This document shows, piece by piece, positions 16,467 through 24,121 of a DNA stretch of 43,333 nt. The notes under the pieces are model-generated. The model was not told the DNA's origin. It ran no database searches and saw only the letters and a program-made list of their open reading frames with translations. The translations under genes and the position numbers were made by a program. Positions within the stretch are counted from its first letter, which is position 1; every line of letters begins with the position of its first letter. Source of the DNA: Bradyrhizobium guangdongense (GTDB lineage: Bacteria > Pseudomonadota > Alphaproteobacteria > Rhizobiales > Xanthobacteraceae); NCBI RefSeq assembly GCF_006483445.1, contig NZ_PPPT01000103.1:1-43333 (forward strand), in the 5' to 3' direction.

Positions 16467-16772
16467 TCAGGTGCCGGTACGCTTGTCGTTGCCGAAACGG
16501 CGCACGACGCGGCGTTCGACCACCACCGAGCGCTGCGCGCCCTGTTCGCCGGCGATCACGCGGGTTGCGGTGATGCGGTTGTTGACGCGCGCCTGCTTCT
16601 TGACCTCGGCCTGCACGACATCCAGCGGCATGCCCATCAGGGACGCTGCGATCTCAGCCTGCTGCTCCTGGTCGTCGGTAATCCCGATGGCGGCGAAAAT
16701 CGCCTCGTCCAGGGTGGGGGGATCGTGGCGGACGCGCCGCGTGCCGTACTTGGTATTCCAGTCTGCGCTCAT
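16467..16772 (-). CDS. Conserved hypothetical protein (101 aa)
   Basis: The protein starts MSADWNTKYGTRRVRHDPPTLDEAIFAAIGITDD and continues with a helical EQQAEIAASLMGMPLDVVQAEVKKQ pattern, ending in a basic segment (VVERRVVRRFGNDKRTGT). No signal, no membrane segment, no known domain. The ATG at 16772 has GAGG five bases upstream; the frame extends 28 codons further but without a ribosome site. It is the last gene before the bidirectional terminator. Confidence 0.75.
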   Translation of the reverse strand: MSADWNTKYGTRRVRHDPPTLDEAIFAAIGITDDQEQQAEIAASLMGMPLDVVQAEVKKQARVNNRITATRVIAGEQGAQRSVVVERRVVRRFGNDKRTGT

Positions 16773-16856
16773 AGGGGCCTCGTTTCGATCCGGGATACCT
16801 AGTGCCGACCATGTTGCATTGCAATATGAATTTGGGATGGCAATCCAGCCATGCAC

Positions 16857-17156
16857 TCACAATTTCTCAATCCGGCTCGCATCATAGAGCTCGATCGTCG
16901 TCGCCCCTGCGGCAAGCGACCGCAGGGCCCGGACGAAGTCGCCCGACGCCGGCACCTGGAAATGGGTGGCGAGGGCCGCCCTGTCAGCCCATTGCTCGAA
17001 AAAAACCAACCGCAGCGGGTTTTCACAGTCGACCTGGACGGAATGCGAGATGCAGCCGGGTTCGGCCCGCGAGCGATGCACATGCTCGAGGCTCAGCCGG
17101 CGCACCTCGTCGAACGTCTCGGGCCGGGCCGTCACGCTTCCTGTCACCACGATCAT
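16857..17156 (-). CDS. Antibiotic biosynthesis monooxygenase (ABM) domain protein
   Basis: This 99-aa protein is a single ferredoxin-like ABM domain: MIVVTGSVTARPETFDEVRRLSLEH, SRAEPGCISHSV, LRLVFFEQWADRAALATHFQVP. Such proteins act as cofactor-free quinol monooxygenases or bind small aromatics. ATG at 17156 with GGAG six bases upstream lies 12 bp after the stop of the DUF2161 gene, so the two are probably one transcript. Confidence 0.85.
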   Translation of the reverse strand: MIVVTGSVTARPETFDEVRRLSLEHVHRSRAEPGCISHSVQVDCENPLRLVFFEQWADRAALATHFQVPASGDFVRALRSLAAGATTIELYDASRIEKL

Positions 17157-17167
17157 TGTGCGCTCCG

Positions 17168-17854
17168 TTATTTTGCTGCGGCGTCCAGTGCCATCTCGAC
17201 CGCCGGCTGTTGCGGCCAACGCTTCAGTGCGGCATGGCCCGCGTCTGTCAGCTCATAGATCCCGCGCTCGGCGCGCGCGAACCAGCCGTAGACGTTGTGC
17301 AGAAGAATCTTGCCGGCATCGGGACACTGCACGCGCAGCTCGCGCACTTTGCGCGGGCCTGCGGCAAGCTGGGACGCGCAGGCCAGCGCCTGCTGGCGAT
17401 AGGCGGTCATGATCGGCGAGCGCGTGCTACCGCCGAGCACGGGATCGCCCTGGCGGCGCTGATGTTCGGAAACGAGCCGCGAGCGCTTCTTCGGCTCGCG
17501 GCGCGGTGCTGCTGTCGGCGGCTTCACCAAGACCTCGACCTGCCCGCGATCGGTGACGCCGAGCATGCCGAAGCCGAGGCGGCGGCAGAGATTGCGATAG
17601 CGCGCGTCGCTCTCGCGTCCCTTGCCGCGCGCCGACATCTTTGCCGCGATCCAGACCTCGTCGCCCTTCGGCGCGCGATCGACCGCTTGCAAGATCAGTT
17701 CAAGATTGAAGGCGAGCTTCAGCTCGCCGATCACCACGACGGGCGGATCATCGGCGCTGAGGCCCACGAGATCGCAACCGCCGATCTCGCCCTTCACGGT
17801 GAAGCCGAGCTTTTCGAGGAAGCGTTTGACGGGGAGGTAGAGCGCGGTTTCCAC
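17168..17854 (-). CDS. DUF2161 family putative PD-(D/E)XK-type phosphodiesterase
   Basis: This 228-aa protein begins METALYLPVKRFLEKLGFTVKGEIGGCDLVGL, with VVVIGELKLAF next. Asp28 and Glu44-x-Lys46 form the PD-(D/E)XK nuclease core. The C-terminal half (about 140-215) looks like a winged-helix unit (RQQALACASQLAAGPRKVRELR, NVYGWFARAERGIYELTDAG). The family has no established substrate; DNA or another phosphodiester is an inference. It leads a two-gene unit with the ABM protein. Confidence 0.85.
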   Translation of the reverse strand: METALYLPVKRFLEKLGFTVKGEIGGCDLVGLSADDPPVVVIGELKLAFNLELILQAVDRAPKGDEVWIAAKMSARGKGRESDARYRNLCRRLGFGMLGVTDRGQVEVLVKPPTAAPRREPKKRSRLVSEHQRRQGDPVLGGSTRSPIMTAYRQQALACASQLAAGPRKVRELRVQCPDAGKILLHNVYGWFARAERGIYELTDAGHAALKRWPQQPAVEMALDAAAK

Positions 17855-17939
17855 GGGCGGCCCAGGGCGGAGAATCAGTGTGGGCAGCTTAGCCCGGATT
17901 GCTCCCGCGCTGATCGGCCCTTTCGGAGGCGGGGGATCG

Positions 17940-18620
17940 CTACACCCGCCCGCTGACCGGGATCAGCGCGCCGGTTACGGCGCTCGAGGCGTCGCTGGCC
18001 AGGAACAGGATCACCTCGGCGAGCTCCAGCGGGGTGACCCACTTGGCGAAATCAGCATTCGGCATGCTGGCGCGGTTGGCCTGCGTGTCGATGATCGAGG
18101 GCAGCACCGCATTGACGGTGACCTTGCCCTTCCACTCGTTGGCGAGCGCCTCGGTCAGGCGATGCACGCCGGCCTTCGAGGCCGCATAGGGACCCATGCC
18201 GGAGCCGGCCTGCAGCGCACCCATGGCGCCGACATTGACGATGCGGCCGGCCTGCGAGGCGGCGAGATGCGGCAGCGCGGCGCGCGAGGTGTTAAGCGCG
18301 GTCAGCACGTTGAGCGCATACATGCGTTGCCAGGTCTTGATGTCGCCGTCGCCGACCGTCTCGAAGGAAAAGCCGCCGGCGATGTTGATCAGCGCGTCCA
18401 GCCGGCCGAAATGCTTTGCGGTGGCCTCGATCGCGTTCTTCGCTTGTGCCTCATCGGATAGATCGACGCCGCCGATCTCGAGACGGTCCGCGGTTGCGGG
18501 CGCTTGCGACGGCGCGTGGTCGATGCCTGCAACGCGCGCGCCGCGCGACAGGGCCGTCTCGGCGACCACCTTGCCCAGCGCACCGAGCGCGCCGGTGATG
18601 ACGATGGCTTTTCCCTGCAC
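17940..18620 (-). CDS. Short-chain dehydrogenase/reductase (SDR)
   Basis: This 226-aa protein is a classical SDR in length, with the NAD(P) motif TGALGALG (9-16), INIAGG (about 79-84), catalytic YAASK (Tyr145, Lys149) and a late NAVLPSIIDT. The residue 13 positions before the Tyr, normally the catalytic Ser, is Ala132 (VNVGAMGAL). Activity may be altered or the nearby Ser140 may substitute. The substrate is unknown. It is divergent from the SGNH hydrolase across a 119-bp gap with a dyad. Confidence 0.88.
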   Translation of the reverse strand: MQGKAIVITGALGALGKVVAETALSRGARVAGIDHAPSQAPATADRLEIGGVDLSDEAQAKNAIEATAKHFGRLDALINIAGGFSFETVGDGDIKTWQRMYALNVLTALNTSRAALPHLAASQAGRIVNVGAMGALQAGSGMGPYAASKAGVHRLTEALANEWKGKVTVNAVLPSIIDTQANRASMPNADFAKWVTPLELAEVILFLASDASSAVTGALIPVSGRV

Positions 18621-18637
18621 AAGCCTCTCCGTCGGTT

Positions 18638-18670
18638 CAGTTCACGTCGACTATTGCGCCCCGTGAACTG
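18638..18670. promoter_or_regulatory. Dyad symmetry between the SDR and SGNH genes
   Basis: A perfect 9-bp inverted repeat, CAGTTCACG (18638-18646) and CGTGAACTG (18662-18670), separated by 15 bases. It lies 18 bp upstream of the SDR start and 69 bp upstream of the SGNH start. Position and size suit a repressor site shared by both divergent genes. A TATAGAT-like -10 element for the SGNH gene lies near 18703. Confidence 0.5.
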
Positions 18671-18739
18671 GACTTGCAATGGCGGTGACTTCAGGACTGG
18701 GGTATAGATACAACTTTAGATCGTAGATGAGGTTGTTTC

Positions 18740-19531
18740 ATGCCCGACAATTTTCCAACCCTCGAATTTCCCGCAGCGATCGTCGATCTCAAGCATCCCC
18801 TGGAGAATTTCAAGACCGCGCTCGCTGGAACCGGCCCGGTGCGCATCGTGGCGATGGGATCATCATCGACGGCCGGACTTGATAATGTCGTTGCCTATCC
18901 CGCACGGCTCGAACTGTATTTGAGAAGACACTTCAAGGATCACGATCAGCGTCCGAACATCCGGATCGACGTGCTCAACCGCGGCAAGGGCGGCGAGGAA
19001 GCGCCGCAGGAAGTGAAGCGGTTTGATGCCGACATCTTCGCCGATCATCCTTCGCTGGTGCTCTGGCAGGTCGGAACAAACGCCGTCTTCCGCCAGAAGG
19101 AGTTCAACTTCGACGAGGTCGTCAGCAAGATTGTCGAGGGATTGAAAGTCCTGGGCGACCATCCGACCATGGATGTCGTGCTGATCGATCCGCAATACAC
19201 GACAGCCATGCTGTTCGACGAAAGCGCCGAACTGGCCGAAAAGATGGTCTTGGCAATCCGGACCGCGGCGCAAAACGCCAGGGTCAATTTGTTCCAGCGC
19301 TGGGCGCTGATGCGGCACTGGCACGTCCGAAACAACGCGTCGTTCGAGCAACTCGTCGCACCGGACGACGGGCTGCTGCTGCATCAGAGCGACTGGAGCA
19401 CCATGCACGTCGCGCGGGCCCTTCGTTCGGCGATTCTGAAGGCCGTCGGAGCCACACAGACATGCGGATGCCTGATTACGACTGCAGATAGCGCGCCCGC
19501 AGCGCCTCCCGCTCCGCCGGGCCAATCTTGA
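18740..19531 (+). CDS. SGNH/GDSL-type hydrolase
   Basis: This 263-aa protein shows block I as VAMGSSSTAG (nucleophile probably Ser42), RGKGGEEAPQEV, block III-like LVLWQVGTNAVF, and a late DWSTMHVARALRSAI carrying the Asp-x-x-His pair. It is likely an esterase or acyl hydrolase. No signal peptide is evident. The last 56 bp overlap the 3' end of the convergent phosphatase gene. The terminal Ala/Pro-rich residues encoded in that overlap look less conserved. Confidence 0.85.
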   Translation: MPDNFPTLEFPAAIVDLKHPLENFKTALAGTGPVRIVAMGSSSTAGLDNVVAYPARLELYLRRHFKDHDQRPNIRIDVLNRGKGGEEAPQEVKRFDADIFADHPSLVLWQVGTNAVFRQKEFNFDEVVSKIVEGLKVLGDHPTMDVVLIDPQYTTAMLFDESAELAEKMVLAIRTAAQNARVNLFQRWALMRHWHVRNNASFEQLVAPDDGLLLHQSDWSTMHVARALRSAILKAVGATQTCGCLITTADSAPAAPPAPPGQS

Positions 19532-20219
19532 GGCCGTCGCGCAAATAGGCTTCGAGATCGCCATACTCGGCACTGACTGCCTCGAAGCCGGCGTTGAGGT
19601 AGGACGCCTCGACGCTTCCGATCGCGTTGAGCACCTCGTCGGGTAGATCAGTCACGGTCGAGAGATCGCGCCGGTAGAACCGGTTCGTCAGCAGATAATC
19701 CTCCGCGATGATGTCGTCTGACACGCCGAGGGCGTGGAGGATCAGCGCGCTGGCAAAGCCGGTGCGGTCCTTGCCTGCGGTGCAGTGGATCACGAACGGC
19801 GCGTGGTCGTCGAGCAGATGGCCGAACAGCGCGCGGAAGCTGTGCGTGTTGTGGCGGACATAGTTGCGATAGGACTCGCGCATGAGCTCCAGCGCAACGG
19901 ACGCCGTGAGCGTGCCGGCAGCGAGCCGCGCGCGGAGCGCGGCGATCACCGTCGGCTCTATCGGGAGCGAATGCACGGTGATCTCGGCCATGCCGCAGAC
20001 GCCAGACATCCGCTCCTCGACGCCGCGGAAGTCGAATGCGCGCGTCACGCCGAGGCCGCGGACGATCTCGACGTCGGCCTCGGTGAGCTGGCCGAGATGG
20101 TTGGAGCGAAAGATCTGCCGCCAGCGCGTCAGGCGGCCGTCGGCGGTCGGATAGCCGCCGAGGTCGCGAAAATTGCTGGCGCCTTGCAGGGCGAGGTGAC
20201 GGGAAGGGGAGTCTGACAT
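19476..20219 (-). CDS. Tyrosine-protein phosphatase (dual-specificity-like, CX5R)
   Basis: This 247-aa protein has the P-loop HCTAGKDRTG (Cys146, Arg152) of bacterial tyrosine/lipid phosphatases. The family's N-terminal NFRDLGGYPTADGR and RSNHLGQLTEADV are present, as is FDFRGVEER. It hydrolyses phosphoester bonds; this subgroup includes both protein phosphatases and phosphoinositide-type phosphatases. The gene converges on and overlaps the SGNH hydrolase by 56 bp. Confidence 0.92.
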   Translation of the reverse strand: MSDSPSRHLALQGASNFRDLGGYPTADGRLTRWRQIFRSNHLGQLTEADVEIVRGLGVTRAFDFRGVEERMSGVCGMAEITVHSLPIEPTVIAALRARLAAGTLTASVALELMRESYRNYVRHNTHSFRALFGHLLDDHAPFVIHCTAGKDRTGFASALILHALGVSDDIIAEDYLLTNRFYRRDLSTVTDLPDEVLNAIGSVEASYLNAGFEAVSAEYGDLEAYLRDGLKIGPAEREALRARYLQS

Positions 20220-20297
20220 CGGAGCAGCTTGAGCTATCTTGTTGGCGAGGAGCGGCGCGCGGCTGGCGCGTCGGGCGGTCTATTACAGGGGGCGAAC

Positions 20298-20615
20298 ATG
20301 GGCCGGCACAAGGCCATTCTTTTGGCTGCGGTCGTTCTGGCGGGCGGAACATTGTGCGCGCGGCCGGCGGCGGCGCAGACATTCCAGAACTATCGTTGCG
20401 CCGACGGTACCAACTTTATCGTCGCATTTTATGACTACGACAAACGCGCCTTCGTGCAGATCGACGGGACGTCGCTGCCGCTCAAGAAGCGGGTCACGCT
20501 CTCGGGCGCGCGCTATTCGGGGGCGGGAATTACGCTGAAGATCGGCAAGAGCGGCACGACGGTGCAGCATCTCAAGCGGCCGGTGACGGCCTGCGAACAG
20601 GTCCAGCGCTCATGA
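20298..20615 (+). CDS. Exported MliC-like protein (lysozyme-inhibitor fold)
   Basis: This 105-aa protein has a signal peptide (residues 1-26, ending AAAQ) and a mature domain with the MliC pattern: FQNYRCADGTNFIVAFYDYDKRAFVQIDGTSLPLKK, then SGARYSGAGITLKIGKSGTTVQHL, and a last Cys that pairs with the first. MliC proteins inhibit c-type lysozymes in the periplasm, but this one lacks a lipobox Cys at the cleavage site. ATG at 20298 follows CAGGGGG. A strong terminator follows. Confidence 0.82.
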   Translation: MGRHKAILLAAVVLAGGTLCARPAAAQTFQNYRCADGTNFIVAFYDYDKRAFVQIDGTSLPLKKRVTLSGARYSGAGITLKIGKSGTTVQHLKRPVTACEQVQRS

Positions 20616-20618
20616 ATC

Positions 20619-20654
20619 AAAAAGGGTCGAAACGCCGTTGTTTCGACCCTTTTT
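20619..20654. terminator. Bidirectional rho-independent terminator
   Basis: A perfect 15-bp stem (20619-20633 with 20640-20654) with a 6-base loop; arms start AAAAAGGG and end CCCTTTTT. It lies 3 bp after the MliC-like gene and about 55 bp beyond the end of the convergent DUF2735 gene, so it can end transcripts from both sides. Confidence 0.93.
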
Positions 20655-20709
20655 CAAACGTCCGCCGGGCGCTTCGCGCAGGGCGGTAATATCGAGACCG
20701 GTACAGACA

Positions 20710-20913
20710 TCAGCGATCCCATTTCGGCTTGGCTTCCTCGATCGCATCCTGGTGATACCAGCTTCCGCTGCACACCGTTTCGACGACGGGGGTGGAGCCC
20801 TGATTGGCCGGCAACCTGGCGTCGCCGTAGCGGCGACCCACGAGGGCGGAACGGCCCCCGACCGGGAACTGATAGATCTTGGCAGATCCGATACTCAGAC
20901 CATTGTTCATCAT
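20710..20913 (-). CDS. DUF2735 domain protein
   Basis: This 67-aa soluble protein carries the DUF2735 signature GSAKIYQFPVGGRSAL near its start. The family is small, rhizobial, and commonly found next to glnII, as here, where it is divergent from glutamine synthetase II. Function is not established; the context suggests nitrogen-status control. Two adjacent ATGs (20913 and 20910) are possible; AGGAG lies nine bases before the first. Confidence 0.85.
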   Translation of the reverse strand: MMNNGLSIGSAKIYQFPVGGRSALVGRRYGDARLPANQGSTPVVETVCSGSWYHQDAIEEAKPKWDR

Positions 20914-21190
20914 TGCGGTAGTCTCCTTGAATCGGAGCGGTTGGCCTCCATGGTGCGCCCGACTCGTTCGCTAGTGGTTACTGGACTCCCCATATCGGCC
21001 GCCCCTCGCGAAATTCAAAGTGCTGAAAAGGAAATCACTTCTGGCCTAATTTTTGAGCAGTGAGGGTTCTGCACCCTCCAAGGCAGCCCCTGTCTGACTA
21101 ACGCATGGGCCATTCCGAAGGTTGCGGGCAGACCGGCGTCGCCTTCGCAAATATTGCGGGCGGCTGATGCGCGTTTCATCGGCAGCGCGG

Positions 21191-21208
21191 TGCACAACCC
21201 AAGGTGCA
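21191..21208. promoter_or_regulatory. Putative NtrC enhancer site upstream of glnII
   Basis: TGCACA-N6-GGTGCA resembles the NtrC consensus TGCACC-N5-GGTGCA, with one extra spacer base and one mismatch. It lies about 145 bp upstream of the -24/-12 promoter, a normal enhancer distance. GGTGCACC at 21203-21210 is itself palindromic. Confidence 0.6.
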
Positions 21209-21349
21209 CCAGAATCGAGCGATTTTCTCGGGATTTTTGCGGTGCGGCGTCACGACAACGTGCGCCGCTATGACGCACTCGCCTGTGAATTGCCGCCCAC
21301 CCGGAGGCGGGGTTCACCGCAGTGGAAAACCGCCTGCAATGCGGCGTTT

Positions 21350-21365
21350 TGGCACGCAAAATGCT
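21350..21365 (+). promoter_or_regulatory. Sigma54 -24/-12 promoter of glnII
   Basis: TGGCACGCAAAATGCT: the GG (21351-21352) and GC (21363-21364) are exactly 10 bases apart, as sigma54 requires, and the -24 half TGGCACG is perfect. In Bradyrhizobium japonicum glnII is known to be NtrC-controlled from a nif-like promoter, which agrees. The leader to the ATG at 21453 would be about 75 bases. Confidence 0.85.
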
Positions 21366-21452
21366 TAGAAGCGGTCGGCCGATGGTGGCCGGGTAACAAT
21401 CGTGCGGGGGCCCGAGGTCCCCAACCTTTCGCATCATCTACAGAGAGGCTCA

Positions 21453-22487
21453 ATGACCAAGTACAAGCTCGAGTACATTTGGCTCGACGGATATACGCCG
21501 ACTCCGAATTTGCGCGGCAAAACTCAGATCAAGGAATTTTCGTCGTTCCCCACGCTCGAGCAGCTTCCGCTCTGGGGCTTTGACGGCTCCTCCACCCAGC
21601 AGGCCGAAGGCCACAGCTCCGATTGCGTGCTGAAGCCGGTCGCCGTCTTCCCGGATGGCGCGCGCACCAACGGCGTGCTCGTGATGTGCGAAGTCATGAT
21701 GCCTGACGGCAAGACCCCGCATCCGTCCAACAAGCGCGCCACGATCCTCGACGACGCCGGCGCCTGGTTCGGCTTCGAGCAGGAATACTTCTTCTACAAG
21801 GACGGCCGTCCGCTGGGCTTCCCCGAGTACGGCTATCCGGCCCCGCAGGGCCCGTATTACACCGGCGTCGGCTACAAGTTCGTCGGCGACGTCGCCCGCA
21901 AGATCGTCGAAGAGCATCTCGATCTCTGCCTCGCGGCTGGCATCAACCACGAAGGCATCAACGCGGAAGTCGCGAAGGGCCAGTGGGAATTCCAGATCTT
22001 CGGCAAGGGCTCCAAGAAGGCCGCTGACGAGATGTGGATGGCCCGCTACCTGATGCTGCGCCTGACCGAGAAGTACGGCATCGACATCGAGTTCCACTGC
22101 AAGCCGCTCGGCGACACCGACTGGAATGGCTCCGGCATGCACGCCAACTTCTCGACCGAGTACATGCGTACGGTCGGCGGCAAGGAGTATTTCGAGGCGC
22201 TGATGGCCGAGTTCGACAAGAACCTGATGGACCACATCGCCGTCTACGGCCCGGACAACGACAAGCGTCTGACCGGCAAGCACGAGACTGCGCCCTGGAA
22301 CAAGTTCAGCTACGGCGTGGCCGACCGCGGTGCTTCGATCCGCGTTCCGCACTCCTTCGTCAACAACGGCTACAAGGGCTATCTGGAAGACCGCCGTCCG
22401 AACTCGCAGGGCGACCCATACCAGATCGCTTCGCAGATCCTGAAGACGATCGCTGCCGTGCCGACCGACAAGAAGGCCGCCGCCTAA
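21453..22487 (+). CDS. glnII: Glutamine synthetase type II (GSII)
   Basis: This 344-aa protein makes glutamine from glutamate, ammonia and ATP. It is the short eukaryote-like GSII found in rhizobia. Features: beta-grasp N-terminus (KLEYIWLDGYTPTPNLRGKTQIK), LWGFDGSSTQQAEGHSSD, FGFEQEYFF (metal Glu), WEFQIF, GMHANFST, HETAPWNKFSYGVADRGASIRVPH (ATP and phosphate site) and YLEDRRPNSQGDPY. GSII is not adenylylated, so control is mainly transcriptional through the -24/-12 promoter upstream. The ATG at 21453 has GAGAGG five bases upstream. Confidence 0.98.
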   Translation: MTKYKLEYIWLDGYTPTPNLRGKTQIKEFSSFPTLEQLPLWGFDGSSTQQAEGHSSDCVLKPVAVFPDGARTNGVLVMCEVMMPDGKTPHPSNKRATILDDAGAWFGFEQEYFFYKDGRPLGFPEYGYPAPQGPYYTGVGYKFVGDVARKIVEEHLDLCLAAGINHEGINAEVAKGQWEFQIFGKGSKKAADEMWMARYLMLRLTEKYGIDIEFHCKPLGDTDWNGSGMHANFSTEYMRTVGGKEYFEALMAEFDKNLMDHIAVYGPDNDKRLTGKHETAPWNKFSYGVADRGASIRVPHSFVNNGYKGYLEDRRPNSQGDPYQIASQILKTIAAVPTDKKAAA

Positions 22488-22534
22488 CGCATCTTCCGGC
22501 CCGGGCTTGGGGGGCTTTGCCCGGGCTGGCAATC

Positions 22535-22570
22535 AAATCCGCCGAGGCCGAAAGGCCTTGGCGGATTTTT
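22535..22570 (+). terminator. Rho-independent terminator of glnII
   Basis: A 15-bp stem with one G-T pair (22535-22549 with 22554-22568) closed by a GAAA tetraloop and followed by T5, 47 bases after the glnII stop. Confidence 0.93.
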
Positions 22571-22685
22571 GCATTCTGATGACAACGTGGCCCGCGCGGC
22601 GAAATTGGCGGAGCGCGCTATATCCAGCCCGCCCGCGCGCGGATAAACTGGCGTTGCGGATGTGCGCGGGCCGGGGACACGGCTG

Positions 22686-23390
22686 GTGTTTGAAGGTTTC
22701 TACAAGGTTCGATATGGGATGGCCGGCGCCGTCGGCCGGAGCGTGATGCATGTCGGCAACGGCAAGATGCTGGGCGGCAACTCGGCCTTTGCCCATATCG
22801 GCACCTACGAGAAGACGGCCGACGGGCTCACGATCGAGATCAAGACCTATCGCCACAATCCCGATCCCCACTATCGCGCGATGGCCGGGACCGACAACGC
22901 GACCCTGATCGCCAAGGGTTGGGCGGACGGCGATCTCGTGCGCTTCAAGGGCGAGATGAAGGAACTGCCCGGCGTCCCGTTCGAGTCGGTGATGACGCCG
23001 CTCAGGGAGGACGAGGCGCCGGCCGCCGGCGTCGTCGGCGAGGGCGGCATCGTCAACGGGCTCTACTCCATCCATTTGCGCATGCTCGACGGCGTCGACG
23101 GAGGGCTGACCGGCGTGATGCTGCTCAACCAGGGCCGCATCCTCGGCGGCGATGCCTCGTACTACTATCTTGGCAGCTACACGGCCGCGAACGGCCGCTG
23201 GAAGGGGCAGATCCTCAACCAGGAGCACACGGCGGCCCGCGACGAGAACCCCGTGTTCGGCGGCCATGAGGTCGGCATCGGCTTCTCCGGCACCTATGAC
23301 GACGATCACGCGGTGCTGGAGGCAACCGCGCTTGCCGGCAAGCGCAGTCTGCGCATGACCGCCGCGCTGCGGCTGATGCAACGCGCCTGA
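22686..23390 (+). CDS. GrlR-like regulatory-family protein, double domain (paralog 1)
   Basis: This 234-aa protein consists of two related halves: GFYKVRYGMAGAVGRSVMHV with GKMLGGNSAFAHIGTY, and GLYSIHLRMLDGVDGG with GRILGGDASYYYLGSY. Each half has the G-x-Y...G-R-x-L-G-G-(N/D) pattern of GrlR-like beta-barrel proteins. GrlR itself represses a type III secretion locus by binding GrlA; no such system is visible here, so the role is unknown. The GTG at 22686 gives the same length and N-terminus as paralog 2 (26154-26858) and is preferred over the GTG at 22662. The ModA-like gene starts 12 bp downstream. Confidence 0.75.
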   Translation: MFEGFYKVRYGMAGAVGRSVMHVGNGKMLGGNSAFAHIGTYEKTADGLTIEIKTYRHNPDPHYRAMAGTDNATLIAKGWADGDLVRFKGEMKELPGVPFESVMTPLREDEAPAAGVVGEGGIVNGLYSIHLRMLDGVDGGLTGVMLLNQGRILGGDASYYYLGSYTAANGRWKGQILNQEHTAARDENPVFGGHEVGIGFSGTYDDDHAVLEATALAGKRSLRMTAALRLMQRA

Positions 23391-23402
23391 TCAGGCAACG
23401 TC

Positions 23403-24089
23403 ATGGACAATGCTATCCGCATGCTCTCGACGCTCGGCCTGATGGGCGCGATGCGCAGCCTTTCGGAGGCCGCCGAGCTTGCGGCGGGCGTCCGGATCGA
23501 TGCCGATTACGCGCCGACCATGGCGCTCTTGAAGCGGTTGCGTGAGGGCGAGGCGGCCGATCTCGTGATCCTCACCCGCGAGGGGCTCGACGATGTCATC
23601 GCCGAGGGCCGCGTCGCCGCGGACAGCGCGGTCGATTTGGCGCGCTCCTATGTCGGCATCGCCGTCAGGGCAGGGGACGCGCATCCCGACATCGCCAGCG
23701 AAGCTGCGCTCCGCAAGACGTTGCTGGCCTCGCGCGCGGTCGCCTATTCGCGGCTGGGAGCCAGCGGCATCTACTTCGCGCAATTGATCGAGCGGCTCGG
23801 CATTGCCGCCGAGATCAATGCCCGCGCCGTCATCGTGCCGCAGGGTTTTACGGCCGGGCGTCTGGTGAGCGGCGAGGCTGACCTCGCCGTGCAGCAGATC
23901 AGCGAGCTGAAGCAGATCGCGGGCATCGAGGTCATAGGCCCCATACCACCCGACATGCAGACGCCGGCGGTGTTTTCGGCCGGCCGCATGGTTGATGCGA
24001 AGAACGCTGCGGCCGCCGACCGGCTGCTGCGCTATCTCGCCTCCGCTGAGGTCGCGCCCGCCCTGCGAGAGTCCGGACTCGAGCCTTGA
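23403..24089 (+). CDS. ModA-like substrate-binding-domain protein without signal peptide
   Basis: This 228-aa protein resembles molybdate-type periplasmic binding proteins: ADYAPTMALLKRLREGEAADLVILTREGLDDVIAEGRV, a RSYVGIAVRAG strand, AYSRLGASGIYFAQLIERLG, and a late GEADLAVQQISELKQIAG plus PDMQTPAVFSAGRM. There is no export signal and no ABC permease nearby, so it may be a cytosolic ligand-binding protein. It follows grlR paralog 1 by 12 bp and is probably co-transcribed with it and the Sel1 gene. Confidence 0.8.
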   Translation: MDNAIRMLSTLGLMGAMRSLSEAAELAAGVRIDADYAPTMALLKRLREGEAADLVILTREGLDDVIAEGRVAADSAVDLARSYVGIAVRAGDAHPDIASEAALRKTLLASRAVAYSRLGASGIYFAQLIERLGIAAEINARAVIVPQGFTAGRLVSGEADLAVQQISELKQIAGIEVIGPIPPDMQTPAVFSAGRMVDAKNAAAADRLLRYLASAEVAPALRESGLEP

Positions 24090-24121
24090 ATTTGCCGACC
24101 GCCGGACGCAACCTGCGCGCC

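Larger units (their letters stand above)
20914..21452. other. 539-bp divergent control region of DUF2735 and glnII
   Basis: No gene supported. It contains a -24/-12 promoter (21350-21365) and an NtrC-type dyad (21191-21208) for glnII, listed separately. The remaining sequence shows no obvious hairpin or RNA gene. Confidence 0.6.

Noticed and set aside
21450..22532. 360-codon open frame opposite glnII
   Set aside because: It is a shadow of the strongly conserved glutamine synthetase gene.
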